Assembly (NCBI RefSeq): GCF_030463565.1
Contig: NC_134652.1
Span: 13,803,397-13,867,396 of the forward strand
DNA: 64,000 nt
Direction: 5' to 3'
Source: Pelecanus crispus
Taxonomy: Eukaryota > Chordata > Aves > Pelecaniformes > Pelecanidae
A program made the position numbers and the translations under genes. The notes under the pieces were generated by a model. It made no database searches. It saw only the letters and a program-made list of their open reading frames with translations, and was not told where the DNA came from. Positions 1 to 13,280 of this stretch are shown here, piece by piece. The stretch's first letter is position 1, and every line of letters starts with the position of its first letter.

Positions 1-3000
1 GGTTGGCGAGTAGAGCCTCCAGACATCTCTATCTCAAGCCAGCACACAGTGCATCCTGCAAAGGACATATCTTGCCTGTGTACATTAGACATACCAAACT
101 CACTTTAAACCACCTTTCTTTGCACTCCAAGTGTTACTGGGGCAGCAAAGATCTCCCCAGCTCTTGCAAAATTAAATCAGGCAGGGTGGGCAGTCATCCT
201 GCACTAGCGCTGCACCATACTGCTACATCTGTGCTCATTTTAAAGCTGGGCACCTGAAGAACAGCCAACACCTCAGGACGCCACGAGCCAGGGTAGCAGA
301 GTGGTACAAACCAAGAGTGACTCTCCCTCTGAACAAGCACTAGGAACCAGAGCAAGAAAATGTCACTTGTTCCCCAGTGCTCATGGGCCAACACAATACT
401 CAGGGAAGATTTTATGGATCACGTCTCAGCTCCTTCTTTTCTCTTGTTCAAGTTGCTCGACAATGGCAATGGAGACCATACTGCTTTAAAAAAAAAAATC
501 TGCTAGAGATTTTGCTGTCAAGTAGGTCTCTTAAGCCCCATGGGTAATGTTCTCAAATGACAAAGCTGCTCTCCTTTTTGGCAAAGGTCTTTTATCAAGC
601 GATACAGCGGCACATTTTCAATCATCTCCGTATCACAATGAAGAGACAAACCCTGTTAGCGTTGTTCTCCGAAAATCATAAAATGCACTGGCTTGGTACA
701 CCTAGGGACTAGGCTGGTCTTTGAGCTTCCATGAATCTTAGCAGCAGCGGGAGAAGTGTAATTCAATCTTTTTAACTTGGTGATATATATTCATGTCAGT
801 GGCTTTAAGATAAGGAAAAGACTTTAGTTGAAGAATGAAACTTTTGATGAATAACCGAGAGTACGATGAATAATGTACAAATATTTCTTTCCTCTCAGTC
901 AAAATGATTTCAGATCCTTTTTCATTTTAATCCCTGTCGTATTCTTCATTTTAAAAAAAAACTTAAAGAAATGAAAGAGGAAGAAAAACCCCCTATATTT
1001 TTAAAGGGCATTGGAGTTCTAAAAGAAGAGCTTCTAACAGAAGCCTTCCTGATTGCACTCAAAGATATATTTATAGTTTCTTTCTAACTGCTAGAAAACA
1101 GAAGATTGTTTGGTTACTGGCAGTAATAATGGTACTAATGATGGGTTATCATGTAAACCTCAGCCTACCTATTTGTGGTCTGTAGAAAATGTGGAATTTA
1201 TCCAAGAAGAATGTCTCCTTTTACCTGGAAGGTATTTCTCACCAAATAAAAAATGTAGGTGTTACGAACATTTTCCTCCCTTGCAATTTCATTCTTAATT
1301 CTGTCCCTGCTAAAAAATGATGAGAAAAACATATATAATGGTAGCATAGTTTCTAAAGAGAGGCAACAAAAGCAACAAGTGTAAACATAATTCATTTTTT
1401 TTCCTACAGGATGGGAGGGGGAAACAAGATAAATGGGGTATTAGCAGCGAGTCCTGCCCATTTCTTCACTGGTATCATCAAAGCGTGGCTTGAGAAATAT
1501 GCTTTCAGCAGAAGGGAGTCACTGAGCTGCAGGCAGATGCAGCAGGTGATGGTTTTTAACCCTCAGTAGGAGGGAGGTCACATTGCCTGGACCTTTTTGA
1601 ACTTAAATTTTGTGACAGTCATGCAAACATGCAAAAGACGGCCATTCTCTGCACCCAGATTTCTCCTCTTCTGTACCTTTGAATTAACAAGGGAGAATTT
1701 CACCTCCCCACTAAACTGGCTGCATAGGTGGGAATTTCTGAGCAGGGATGTGATGCCATTTGAAAATTAAGGAAGGCAGAGAAATGGGGATGGTGCTGGA
1801 GATGAAAGGAAGCAATTAACCAAAAAACCAAAGCATAATACAGCCATTGGAAAGTATCTGATTATGAAAAAATAGACAAACTCAATAGGTGCTGTTAGTT
1901 CCTACCACGGCACTGACAGCAGGAGCAGCAGACCCATTTACTGCCGTCGGCATAACAAAGTCCAGAGCAATGACTGGTGTACACTGTATAGCAAGTGTTA
2001 CCAGGTCCACACAGGGAAAAAACATTTAAGGGTAGATCTCAGGGGAACGACCCTATTGTCCATGCTTGACCTAAATCCCACTGCACAGAGCTCAGAGCAA
2101 AGTCAGAACTGACCTTCAGAAGTTTCTGGAGCAAATCCATTCCTGCCATGCCCTGGTTTCTGTCCCCTCTGATTTACCTGGTTTACGGAGGGCAGGCATC
2201 TTGTGAGACATGTTATATGAAATTGCTGGAAGGAAAAATTAAGATAAAAAAAAATGGCTTGCTGAAGCCATTGAGAGTACAAAAAAGCCCTTACTGAATA
2301 GAGTTTTTTTCTCTAGAAACGATCTCTCGTTTGAAGTGGGTCTCTGGAGGGGCAAAAGTCTGTCAACAAAGTATTTTTCTGAAATGAAGATGAGGGTAAC
2401 ACTTTTTAAAGTACCACACATGGGAATAAAGCCCGGTTCCTCCAGGCATGCTGAGGATGAAGTGGGTCACTGTATGCTTTGATTCACTGACTTGTGTCTC
2501 CTGTAATCACATAACATATAAGTGCAGTAAATGCAGAGATACCAGTCCAGTTGCTGGTGAGAGCTGGCCCAGGATCCTGGCAATGCCATGTTCTTGCCAT
2601 ACAATAAAAAGATTTGCCCACTGAATTGCTTGAAACCTAATAGGGGAGGATTACTTTTCAAGTTCAGATTCATATCCATTGAGTACTAAGCCTGTTGTCT
2701 GCAATAGCACCAAGTACTTCAGATGAACTATGGTGAAGCAACCAAATTGTCACTTAGATTTCCATCTTCATTGATTGGGATGGCCTTGCTGCTCCACAGA
2801 TGTGCTGGCAGGTCCCTAGGCCATCTATTCATCCACCCACCTTGGAAAAATGATAAGGCTTTTTGTGTAACATAAAGGTGGGAGAAAGGGTGGTACTGCT
2901 ACTACCCAAGTTAAGGGAGTAATAGATGTATGGAAATCAGGAAGCATAAGGATGTCCCCTAAGGCATCATTGTCAATGGGAAGCAGAGAGAAAAAAGGTC

Positions 3001-3063
3001 TTTCTTCTGAATAGTATCTTAAATGATAACCCTCTTCTCCGGAGAAATTTTGAGGAAAATCCT

Positions 3064-3102
3064 CATATATATGTGTGTGTGTGTGTATATATATATATAT
3101 AC
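3064..3102. repeat. (TG)n(TA)n microsatellite
   Basis: A short TA block, about nine TG units, then nine or so TA units. Likely polymorphic. Confidence 0.9.
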
Positions 3103-5046
3103 CTATCTAATTTTCTCTGTGTGAGAGGGTTCTAGGACCCTAGAAGCCATCAAAGAGCTGGGCTGGTGTAGGCTGGATGTTGAGGAGAAGTTGTATTTTC
3201 TCATGCTGGGGAATAAAAGAAGTGTACAGGTAGAAAACATACAATTGTGTCAAGCAGAAGTGGATAATTGACAGAGACTAATTTAGTAATTGCCTCCTTT
3301 TTAATGAAAGGTACTGGAGCATCAGAGGCAAGACAAACAGGTCTGTAACAAAGGAAGGGCAGAGGCAGTAATACTTTTGTGGAAAAAGGGTACTCCATTT
3401 TTGGTTTTGTTTTGAGAAAATCAGTTGCTTTCTAGGCAAGTATATGACAACCCAAGGACCCAGTGGAACAGAAAGAAGGAAAAAAATGTCAAATATTAAC
3501 TGTCTCCTTGCTCTTATGCTACTGTTTATTACTGTCACTTCTCTCCCTGAAGTTCCCAAAGTTACCATCTCTACATCACCATAGATGTAGACATGATGCA
3601 AACTTTCTGTGCACAGAGATACATGGCTGTACTTAGGGTCAGACTCTGCTTCAGACAACATTCCCACTGTTTAAGTAGGACAGGAAAAGGAACAGGCAAA
3701 GTTTCTGAAAGTCGCAATTTAAATCAGTGGCAGAGCTAGGGACTGTATGCAGGTCTCTCCAATGCCGAACCAGCTCCCTACACACAAAGGCTGTCCCCAC
3801 TTCCCAAGGATTCTGTGCTAAGAATCCTGAGCATTTTCCTCCAAAACTGTGCTCAAGTGAGATTTATGTCCCAGAGACATTCAGTTTGCTCCCCAAACTT
3901 TTCAATGGTGCTCTGATCTGAAGTTTTTAGACTGCATTAAGAAGGTCTAGGGTATTGATTTATTATCATTAATTCCTTTTCTTTTTCCTTGTCACAGCTT
4001 TCACAGATTTATGAGGTTAAGGAGCATGAAGCTAATTAAATAATCTGACTGGCTGAACATCTGTTGAAACATAATAATAACTTCTGAAGCCAATGTTCCT
4101 GACTAGCTATTAATTCTGATTTAAAAATTAGAGACAAGGTTTTACCACAAAAAAAACCAACAAAACAAAATAAAAACCCTAACACCATTCTGGGCTCAGA
4201 GTGAACCCTCAGCCTCCCTTTGAAGTCTTTTGCACCCACTTCTACCTTCGACAACTTCCAGTCCACTAACCCAAGTGTCCATTTTAGGATTCTTCACAGT
4301 CAGAGGTCCTAAGGCAAGCCAGGTGGTCTTTAGGGGAGGTTCAGTCCAGTTTGCAGATTGTTGGTGTGCAGCAGCTACAGCCAGAAATTCAGACTCAAAC
4401 ATGATGGAGCTTAAGTGTATGCAGAGATTCACCTTAGCCCAAACCAGAAACTGATGCATGACCTTATGTTAGTGATTTATGTAAGCCCAAATAGCCATTT
4501 AAGTGAGGAACTAAGCCCTTTCTTCAGTTCCATCTTTCCCTCCATCCCCACAGACCGTATAAAGGGTGCTTGGACTGACTCAGGAGTTCCTAGGCCTGGA
4601 AACTTCCACCAGACTGACATACAGGAGCTTGGTTCTCAGCCTAGCATAGTTTGTCCTAATTTGCTTAGACCTTGCACTGTCTTTACACCTTGCTCTCAAA
4701 ATAACTTTGTCCAAAATTCTTCAATGGAATACATAAATAAATAAATTAGATCAATTCCCTCCCACTACTCAGGATCAGTTAATGTTTGGAGGCTGATGAA
4801 ATTATCTTGAATGCATAAATAATTTGCAGCTGTTCTTAAATCCTCCTCTGCTGGCAAGGTGTAGGGGTTCTGGGACTCGTGTGAGTGTTCATGCAGAATG
4901 GGGCTATGCCCCAACAGGAGTTAATGACAGACCCACAGTGAATGTGCCCACTGATGCCAAAAACTGTCTCCAGGCCTTCCTGCACCAAAGCCACAGGAGA
5001 GCATGTGTTTGTCCTTTCTGTGACTTTTCCTTTTAGAAATGGACAA

Positions 5047-5107
5047 ATTGTTCATACTTTAAATATTGTTCATATTGTAAATTGTTCATATTGTAAATTG
5101 TTCATAG
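5047..5107. repeat. 16-18 bp tandem repeat, about 3.6 copies
   Basis: Units start ATTGTTCATA: an 18-base unit (with CTTTAAAT) followed by two identical 16-base units ending TTGTAA and a partial fourth copy. Confidence 0.85.
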
Positions 5108-5595
5108 TCCCAAAGTGCAACAGGTGGAGGGGAGTGAAGCTTGTGCTGAGACTTTGCTGTGTAACGTACAAAAGGAAGGGAACTTTTATACAAAAACCAA
5201 AGAGGAAAGTCCCTCAGCATCTTATAACAGGGTTCAGATCTCTAGCAGCCCATAGAGTGGAACTGACAGGAACATTTCAAGGTTAAAAAAAAGATTAAAA
5301 ACACAGTCTCACAGGCATTCCTAACAATATCTCAGATTATTCCAAGTGTAGGAGATATTATTAGGCAGTAAGGTCCAGAGCCGCAAATGGATTTAGACTA
5401 CCAAACTTGCCTACAATAAGCTTTAGACACTTTAGCACATGCATGCTGTGGAGCAGAGCTCTTGAGGTAACAGAAACATTTCTCCTTCTGCTGGCAGCAC
5501 TATCTGTCCCTGAGCACCTAAGTGGCATGTTATGGCTCTCAGTCCTTGCCCATCCTTGTGGACTCTGAAGAGACCCAGAATCAGTCTGAAATGAT

Positions 5596-5618
5596 GGGGG
5601 GGGGGGGTGGGGGGGGGG
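5596..5618 (+). repeat. G12-T-G10 homopolymer run
   Basis: Twelve G, one T, ten G on the plus strand. It can form G-quadruplexes and is prone to length error in sequencing. Confidence 0.85.
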
Positions 5619-8600
5619 TGTTGGGACACCATAAGCGCAGCCAAACATTTCCTGATATGGCAACAAGAGATGGTGCCCAGGTTGACTTTGCTTTATTATG
5701 GTTGTCAGATAGTTTCACTTTCATTTTCACCATCTCTTCTCCTCCTTAAAACTCTTCTAATTTCCCTGGTTTCTCTGTAGTTCTTTTCAGGGGATGTTCA
5801 TTTCATGAAGACAAGGACAGGTAGCTACATCCCTTGTTTTAGCCCAGCCAATTGCCTTAGTCAGTTCTTTATGGCCCATTTAGATAGCTCCCTGTAAAAG
5901 TTTATCCTTGCCTCCCATCCCAGGAAATTATTTTAACTCATTACCTTACCCAGCATACAGTCCAATTAATATCAAGAAAAAGGAGTGAACCCCATGAACT
6001 GACAAGTATTGCATGGCATATTGTAATCCCATCTTCCTGCCCTTTCCCCACTGACCTCCTCAGGCCCATTTTCCCTATGTCCTGCACCAAGAACCACTTC
6101 TTTTTCACAACATCCATCTAACCCTTTGAATACAATTACATGCAACCCTGAGTTGAGCTCTGAAAATGGCCTACAAAGCCTGCCTGAACCGGCACTCACC
6201 CACCACTGCTCTACAAGGAACCTCAGTGCTTAACACTGGACCTTCAGTAGGGAATCAGCTGCTTAAAACTTGAATATCAAGGCTGAACCTCAGGATGTGG
6301 GAGCAGAGATGATGCCATCTTATATATACCGGATGTGCTACATCTCCTGTTCATTCGGTTGATCCAGCCTGAGACTTCAGAAATTTCCCATGCTAAAACT
6401 ATTAAATGATTAAGCATCCATGGCCTTCTCACTGTGCATGCTGGTCAGCCACAGGCTCTCAGCCAGCCCAGTCCACCTCTGTTCTCCCTCACTCTGTTTC
6501 ACAACTGGTTTCCAGTTTTTCTCTCTTTTTTGCCTTCCAGGCTCATGTAACCAACACAGGATTTTTAAAAGCACACATCATCATAACATTTCTATTTAAT
6601 TTAATAGACATCTTCCTCCTTCCTCACCAGTATGTCCCTGTATATGTTTTTTTGTTATTATTGGTGTTACAATCTCCCCTAAATTTTGGCCTGAAAACTG
6701 TTTGACATTCACAACGAGGCATTAAAAAGGATTTATTCTGTCCTTGAAGTAGGCATGTAACTCCTGTTAATGCAAGAGCTCGGACTGGTGTAAATCAAAA
6801 CTAAATTCGCTGATGTCCGTGGGCCTGCACAGGTAGAACTAGCATAAAGCAATGGCAAAACAAATCCTTTTGTATTATCATGGGTAAAATCCCACCAACA
6901 AACACTACAGTTACCTTCTGTCCTCTCTCTACCTGCACAACTGCATTAAAAATATAATCAAGAGATCTACTTATAACAAATTCTCTGAAATTCAGGAACA
7001 AACTTTTTTTTGTTTTGTAAGGACAAACCTTTCTCTTCTGCTCACACAGACACTCAACACGCTAGTCTCATGAAACAGCTCACAGTGAGCAATTGTTCCC
7101 TCCTCCATGACCCCAAATAAACCCATCTCTACAGGCTCATACAGAAACATCAGCAGACTTGTTTAATTAATGTTTCAGGGTCAAGGTAAAAATGTATAAA
7201 TAAATACATTTAAAGGCCTTGAAAGCTTCATGGCAACAGTCCACCATTGCTTTCTTTGCCTTTGCTTGCTGTCTTAGAGAAAAAAAACAGCCCATAAAGC
7301 TTAGAAAATTGATCTGTCTCTGGGTCTGGGGTTCCTGTCACCTGTCAGTCCTCTGATGTAGCACTATGATATATGACAGCAGACCAGCACTGAAGTGATG
7401 TATTACAATAATATGTCAGTAATGCAATGGTGCTTTGATAGTGCTTAATAACCAGAGTACTTCACCAGGGACAGGACCAAGGAAAAAGGAAGACCTGTGC
7501 AGAAGGCAAATCCAGCCAAGTACTGCCTCATCCTGTTGAAGTGTGTGGTGCCATGAGTTCTAGATGGGAAATGTCTCATTTGTCCCCAGAACAAGGACTG
7601 GAAGCTGGGCAGCAGCATTCACAGGGAGGTACCTGGAGCACAAGGCCTCCTCTCTTGGGCTAATTCTCTGGGGCATGAGAACTTGTATTTCTGGTTGCAC
7701 CAAGGCCTAGACTAAGGCAAGGCAAAGAGGCTCCTCTCCTACCTTGGCAAGGCTGGGCACACTCCTGGAAAGCAGGAGCAGTGAGTACAAGCCTCTTCAG
7801 GCTGGTGAATTTAGAAGGCACTCATCTCCTAGAGCAGTACAAAAGGTCCATCAGGTGCCTCTCAGATTCTGCCTTGCAGCAGGAGAATCTGGCCCAATGC
7901 CCCAAAGAGTATGAAGACAGAGCCTTGGCTGATTCAGGCACGCACCTTCTTCCCCCTCTGTCCTACGCTGCAGTGTGTGGGTGAGGATACAGCCAGCCCC
8001 GGTCAAGACTCATTGCACTTGTGTGCTCCATCACCGACACTGCTGTGACGTGGTTTATTCAGTGGCAGGCACAAGGTGGATGTGTTCTGAGCCAGGCCCT
8101 CTAGGTGCTCTCATTATACAAGTAATGAAAGGCTCTCCCTGCACAAGGAACACAAGAGCATCATCAGTCAGCAAGCCCAAACCAAGCCAAACTTTTCAGT
8201 ATCAACACTTGGGGAAAATGGCCTTGACAGTACTTTTCTCTCTCATACTACAGGTGTCCCACGCCCAGCATGGCAGCCTTGGGTCATAAGGGTGCTATTC
8301 AGCACCATGATGAGGAGCGAAACAAGACAGTGAGGAGCTGACTCCAGGAGTAGTTATGATGTACTTTTCCTGGGAAGCACCATATCCCCTGATAGAGGGG
8401 TATTTGGCACAACTATGGGAATATCATAATGTAGCAAACAATGCTTACACTGTCTTTAATGAAGGGACTAATAAGTCCATCCGTCACAGAAAACCAGCTG
8501 GATTCAGGCAAATATTGAACTACTGCTCATATTTCCAGACTATGATGAAGGCTGATGTTTAAGTGCCTGCATTTCACTTCACAGCTGCACTTCGCTGGGT

Positions 8601-9222
8601 TTCTACACAGAGTCAGTTACTAGGTCTCAGTAGTAGCTCGTTAAGCCACTGTAATTTCATCATTTGTATCTCAGGATTCCATGAACAGAAGTGTTATACT
8701 GGCATTGCTGTAAAGAGGGCCAGACCCAAAAATTTCAAAAGCTGAGACATCTTCTGTGATGCTGGAGGTCTCTCATACATCACTCTCAGAGATGGCCAAC
8801 CTAGTCCTTGGTTGCCTGAACTTTTCAGCTGACTGACATAAAGGAAAACCAGAAACAACTGATCATTGATTTTAAAAGGGAGAATAAACAGATACCAGCT
8901 GCATTCTTAAGCAATATGTACATAAAAGATTAGCTGCATCAAGTCAGAGAAAAGATTTGACCCATTAGTTTTGCCTCTACCAGTGACCAGTAGTGGACAC
9001 CTGGGAAGGAGCACAACTAAGAAACAGCCATGGAGAGATGTTTCCCAGGTAATTCTCCCACACTCCAGAAATCTGCAGTTTATGGACCTCTAGAGCTAAA
9101 GGAAAAGGGTGTGAGTGTGTGGGTATGCATGCCCATGGAGGGAAATGGCCGATGCATATCCAGAGACATATTTGCGTGCTCTCTTTTCCTTTTTAAACTG
9201 TCTAGGAGTGAAGGTGTGCTGC

Positions 9223-9262
9223 TTTTTTTTTTTTTTTTTTGGGGGGGGGGGGGGGGGGCGGG
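9223..9262 (+). repeat. T18-G18 homopolymer junction
   Basis: Eighteen T (9223-9240) directly followed by eighteen G (9241-9258), then CGGG. On the other strand this is a C-run followed by an A-run. Confidence 0.85.
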
Positions 9263-9669
9263 GTGATGCTTGTCACTCCACAGCTTCTTCTAGACTAAAA
9301 GTCTGTTAGATGAAAACATGGGATTCAGAAGGACTTGTCTGCATAAGCAGGTAGTTCTCCCCTCCTATTTACCTCCAGCGCTCCAAAGAGAATCAGCCTG
9401 TGGGATGGGAAGGCAAGGAGCTAATTACTTTTGGAGCAAGACGGAAGGAGAGGTAGTTTTTTTATCTTTTATCTTAAAAACCCTGCCTTACAACATTTAT
9501 CTGCTCATCCTCCATGCGCTTTGCATGACCCTGAATGACAGATAGGATTGGAGGGCTAGATATGGCAAGGAAAATTCAGTGAAGACAGCACAGACTTCAC
9601 CACAAGGAAATTTGAGAAGAACAAGGACTGAAAGAGCAGCCAGGGGTAACTCTGATGTACAAAAATACA

Positions 9670-9675
9670 TTTATT
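9670..9675 (-). promoter_or_regulatory. Candidate poly(A) signal AATAAA (distal)
   Basis: Minus-strand AATAAA followed at once by ATGTATTTTTGTAC, a U/GU-rich downstream element at suitable distance. The context is the best of the three candidates and would give a UTR of about 4.3 kb. Confidence 0.35.
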
Positions 9676-10026
9676 TTCAACAATTTCAAAACCACTGCCT
9701 TTTTTACAGTAGAAATATTCAAATGGAACAATAAAACCAAGAACAGTATATATATGTATATATATGACTCATGCATTTGTATTACTGTGTTTAATACAGG
9801 TATTGCAATTGTCTGCCTCATTTAATCCTTTAAAACCATGGTGGTGGTGTGGGTTTAATGCACCATCTGACATCATCAGAAGGGATGTGAGGATTCTGGT
9901 TTGGTTTGTCAGACCTGGAATGTGTGTGGGAACTGATTGAAGGGAAAGGGAGGAGAACAGGACATCTTTGCACATTCCTGAAACAAACGCTTAGTCCAGA
10001 AAAAAATGCACTCTCCTGCACCTGCT

Positions 10027-10032
10027 TTTATT
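10027..10032 (-). promoter_or_regulatory. Candidate poly(A) signal AATAAA (middle)
   Basis: First canonical AATAAA on the minus strand after the stop, with a downstream T7 run in a GTGC context about 25 bases later. It would give a 3' UTR of about 3.9 kb. Confidence 0.25.
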
Positions 10033-11188
10033 GATGCCAGCTGTAACTGAGGAACTCTGCAGTCCCCAGTCACTCTAGCCTCATCTCCAATCCTTCCGGG
10101 CTTAGTGTTGGGGTTCTCAAGCACAGGTTAAACTAAGTAGAGAATCTGTTGGGTGTTTACATCAGATTGACAGCCATACAGAGCCAAAAGCTGCACCTAG
10201 TCTCCAGGTCTCATTATTCCTAGGTTACAGCTAATACAGCAGAATCCATCATGGGTGAAAGGCTGGCAGTGATGGAGAGCACTGACCCAGTCTCTTGCTC
10301 TCTCTTTTTCTTTTCCTCTTTATACACAACTACAGTGTGGGAGCTATTTACCTTCTACTCATGGCACTGGCTCTTTCCCTCCTTACTGAGGTAAATAATC
10401 ATCTACTGCTTCAAAGATTTTCATTACATTTTCCTCAGGGGTAAACTTGCAGGGGAAAACACCCCAATGACATCCACAAGTTATTTCCCAGCATGAGATA
10501 CACAAATAAAAGTGTCCAACACTCCAGTTTGTGCCAGCGCTGCGGCTCACTACCTTGCAAAAAAGATGAGTAGTGCTGGTTGCCCAACCCAAACCTTACA
10601 GAGGTCCAATGGATAGATACAGCCCTGCGTACCCCACTGGGACGCAGTAGTTACCCTTCTAGTATCCTAAAGGAGCAGCTTTCAGTCATAACACAAGCTT
10701 TTTTCAGCTGCCATCAGCCATGGTTGTGTGCTAATGTAGGAGATATGATCTGGCAAATGTAGTCCCATGTACATCCTGGGGAGCTCTTTCCAAATATGCA
10801 TGGAGCACACTCTGGTCCAGACAGCAGCGTAACAAACTACCTTGAGAGGCAGTGATGCCTGCTAAGTCTCACGGAACATGAAGTTTGAGCCAGCTCAAGA
10901 ATCAGGCAGGGTTTTCTGACTTTTAATATTGGCTCCATGGATTTTGTTTGTTTGTTTGGTAGTGCCTTTAGGATAATTTTGGATTGAAAATGTCTATCTG
11001 GACAGATGTTTCTCCAAAAATTAACGGTATCATTCAGAAACGTCTCAGCTTTCATTGAGGTTAAATTTCTTTTTGAGAAGTGAAAATGTTTCCATTTTTT
11101 TTTTGGCAGCTTACTGCCAATTTTTCTTCCTGGCTTCCTCCCATCTGTTATAAGATATTTAACAGCCATCTTTAAGAGTGTAAAGGGG

Positions 11189-11251
11189 AAAATTGTAAAA
11201 AAAATGTAAAAAATTGTGAAAAGAATTGTGAAAAGAAATTGTGAAAACTGT
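11189..11251. repeat. Degenerate AATTGTGAAAAG tandem repeat
   Basis: About five imperfect units of AATTGT(G/A)AAAA, 11-13 bases each. The last units are the best preserved. Confidence 0.8.
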
Positions 11252-11857
11252 AATCCCCTGCCTGCCTTTTTAAATTGAGATCAATCTTGTGAAAAACCTA
11301 GACAACTCCAAACAACAGTGAACATTTTCACTTTGTTTCCTGGTTTATAAAAGAAAAAGTTAATACAGAAAATAATGAGTATTTTGCATTCAGTCCTCTG
11401 CAGCAGCTCACAAAAACAGTCCCTCAAATCCTAATGATCAGCAAAGACTGAGATCAGCCCACAATTTAGCTCAAAGCCCACAGGACCATAGGTTATGTAC
11501 ATCCCTCCCATCTATACCTAAATGGGAAGCTATGGCCTTATGCTAACAGTGCTATCACCAGACTGGGCCATTACTGTAAACTACTTTGGTGTTTCAGTAG
11601 AACAGAGACAGTAATACAACAGTTTATGCACATGTGATGGATGGAAACTCAAGGTTAAATAGAATAACAGAGCCATCACTCTCCAGCTTATATTAGGAAC
11701 TAGAGCAGAAAACTGAGGGAAGAAATAGAAAAGAATTATTTTTAAATCAACAGAAAAAGCCCACAAGCCTGACTGAAATGGAGGAGCAGAAGAATTGAGA
11801 ATATTGAGCTTTAGTACTTCACACAAAACAGTATTTCCCTACATTTTCTTTTACAAT

Positions 11858-11863
11858 TTTAAT
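11858..11863 (-). promoter_or_regulatory. Candidate poly(A) signal ATTAAA (proximal)
   Basis: Minus-strand ATTAAA followed some 35 bases later by a GU-rich run (TGTTTTGTGTG). It is the first common hexamer after the SORCS3 stop codon. Context is fair but not decisive. Confidence 0.3.
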
Positions 11864-13095
11864 CTTTAAATACTGTTTTTCTGCAAAACTATAACCACTT
11901 TCCTCTCCACCCGCAGACCCATCAGGATTATAACCTTTGAAAGACATTCCAGCCGATTAACAGAGTGAGCACATGTAGCTGAGGCTGGCTTGTAGCCAAA
12001 TGGCATGTTGCAATGCAGAAAGGTAGCAAGTAACACCTAAATTCTAGCCATCTCCTCATTTCAGTCCAGATATACTAAAGGTGATGTGGAGTTCTGTATT
12101 TAGATTCTAAAAAAATGGTAAAAAATATTGTCACCTAGCCTCACTTCTGCCTCCTGTTACCACACAAGCTCTAGAACATCTTCCCAAATGTGCCTCCAAT
12201 CCTCCTTCCACTCCTGCTGGGTCTTATAACTGAATGCTCTGCAGAATAAAGTCCATTTTTAACATCATCAACTCAAGCAAAATGTATAAAAGTAACTCAC
12301 CACTAGCTCAACCTGCTGCCCCCAAACTCCACCATTCCTAAGGCCTATGCTCAATTCAGTGTGCTAGAAGATTCCTAAAGAGCTTTTTCACTACCTTTTC
12401 TTCATTAACCTCCCTGTTCTAATCAGAAAGCACCAACCCACCATGCAGGAATTACTCTGATGGCATTTCCATCCAAAATTGGAAGCAGCCATTCTGCAGC
12501 ACTCATAAGACAGACCTTTCCTAGCTCAGTTATGCAGGTCTGACCCTGCATCTCCCTCTCCAAAGAGCAGTTCCTAATCACCTGCATCATGTTCAGCCAA
12601 AATTTACTCTCTTACACATCCTGAATAGCACTTTACTTCACCACCTTAACTGCTAAAAGCATGACTTCTCACTGGGAGTAAAGGTCCTGCAACGTGGCCC
12701 ACTGTTGAGTTGAGGTTGTACTGCAAGCACACTGATATTTGCCCACACTGAGATGGTGATAATTTTATGTTTGTTTTCCTCATTTTCCCTAATGGATGTC
12801 ACCAAGATCCTTCTCAGAAGTAGACAACAGTGACAAAGGTGAATAGACGATGAACATCACTAAAATATTCATGACAGGTTCATAGTGCGTCCTGCTAATA
12901 CCTTTTTCTGCTCCATCAGAGGAAATGATTATATATATATATAAAAAAAAAAGGCTTGCAGTTATACACAGAAATAAACTATGCTGTTTATAGACAGCAG
13001 TGTCAGATTGAAATATGACAGACAACTGGAACACGCTTGGAACCAAAGCGTGATTCAAGTGCTCACCACGGTCCCTGGTTGGCTGGCGTGTATGA

Positions 13096-13148
13096 GCGCA
13101 TGCACGTGTGTGTGTGTGCGCGCGCACGCGCGTGCATGTGTGTATGTG
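13096..13148. repeat. 53-bp alternating purine-pyrimidine tract
   Basis: Every base from 13096 to 13148 alternates purine and pyrimidine: GCGCATGCACG, (TG)n, (CG)n, CATG, then TG/TA. Ends CATGCACG (13099-13106) and CGTGCATG (13131-13138) are inverted repeats. A classic Z-DNA candidate, in the likely 3' UTR of SORCS3. Confidence 0.9.
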
Positions 13149-13280
13149 GTTCAGGTTTTGTTTTAAACATATCTTCTTTTACTAAACATTAAATTATTTC
13201 CCAAGAAATAAAAAGCTATGTACATTGTAATTATGTACAGTAGGCCTTCGGCATCCTTGCTATTCACATGCACAGGGTTT

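Larger units (their letters stand above)
1..9649. other. Gene-free DNA downstream of SORCS3
   Basis: I find no exon-like coding stretch, RNA gene or nameable transposon on either strand. Open frames stay under 130 codons and look like chance. The region holds a TG/TA microsatellite (3064-3102), a 16-bp tandem repeat (5047-5107), a G12-T-G10 run (5596-5618) and a T18-G18 junction (9223-9258). Conserved non-coding elements cannot be excluded without an alignment. Confidence 0.7.
9676..11829 (-). other. Possible distal SORCS3 3' UTR or flank
   Basis: If either distal poly(A) signal is used, this stretch is transcribed as 3' UTR; otherwise it is intergenic. It contains an A/T-rich repeat (11189-11251) and a short TA tract near 9748-9765. 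No coding potential is seen. Confidence 0.35.

Noticed and set aside
3278..3667. 129-codon minus-strand frame downstream of SORCS3
   Set aside because: No recognisable motif and lies in gene-free DNA; length is within chance expectation.
5361..5666. Proline-rich minus-strand frames near 5.6 kb
   Set aside because: The prolines are the G12-T-G10 run read on the other strand.
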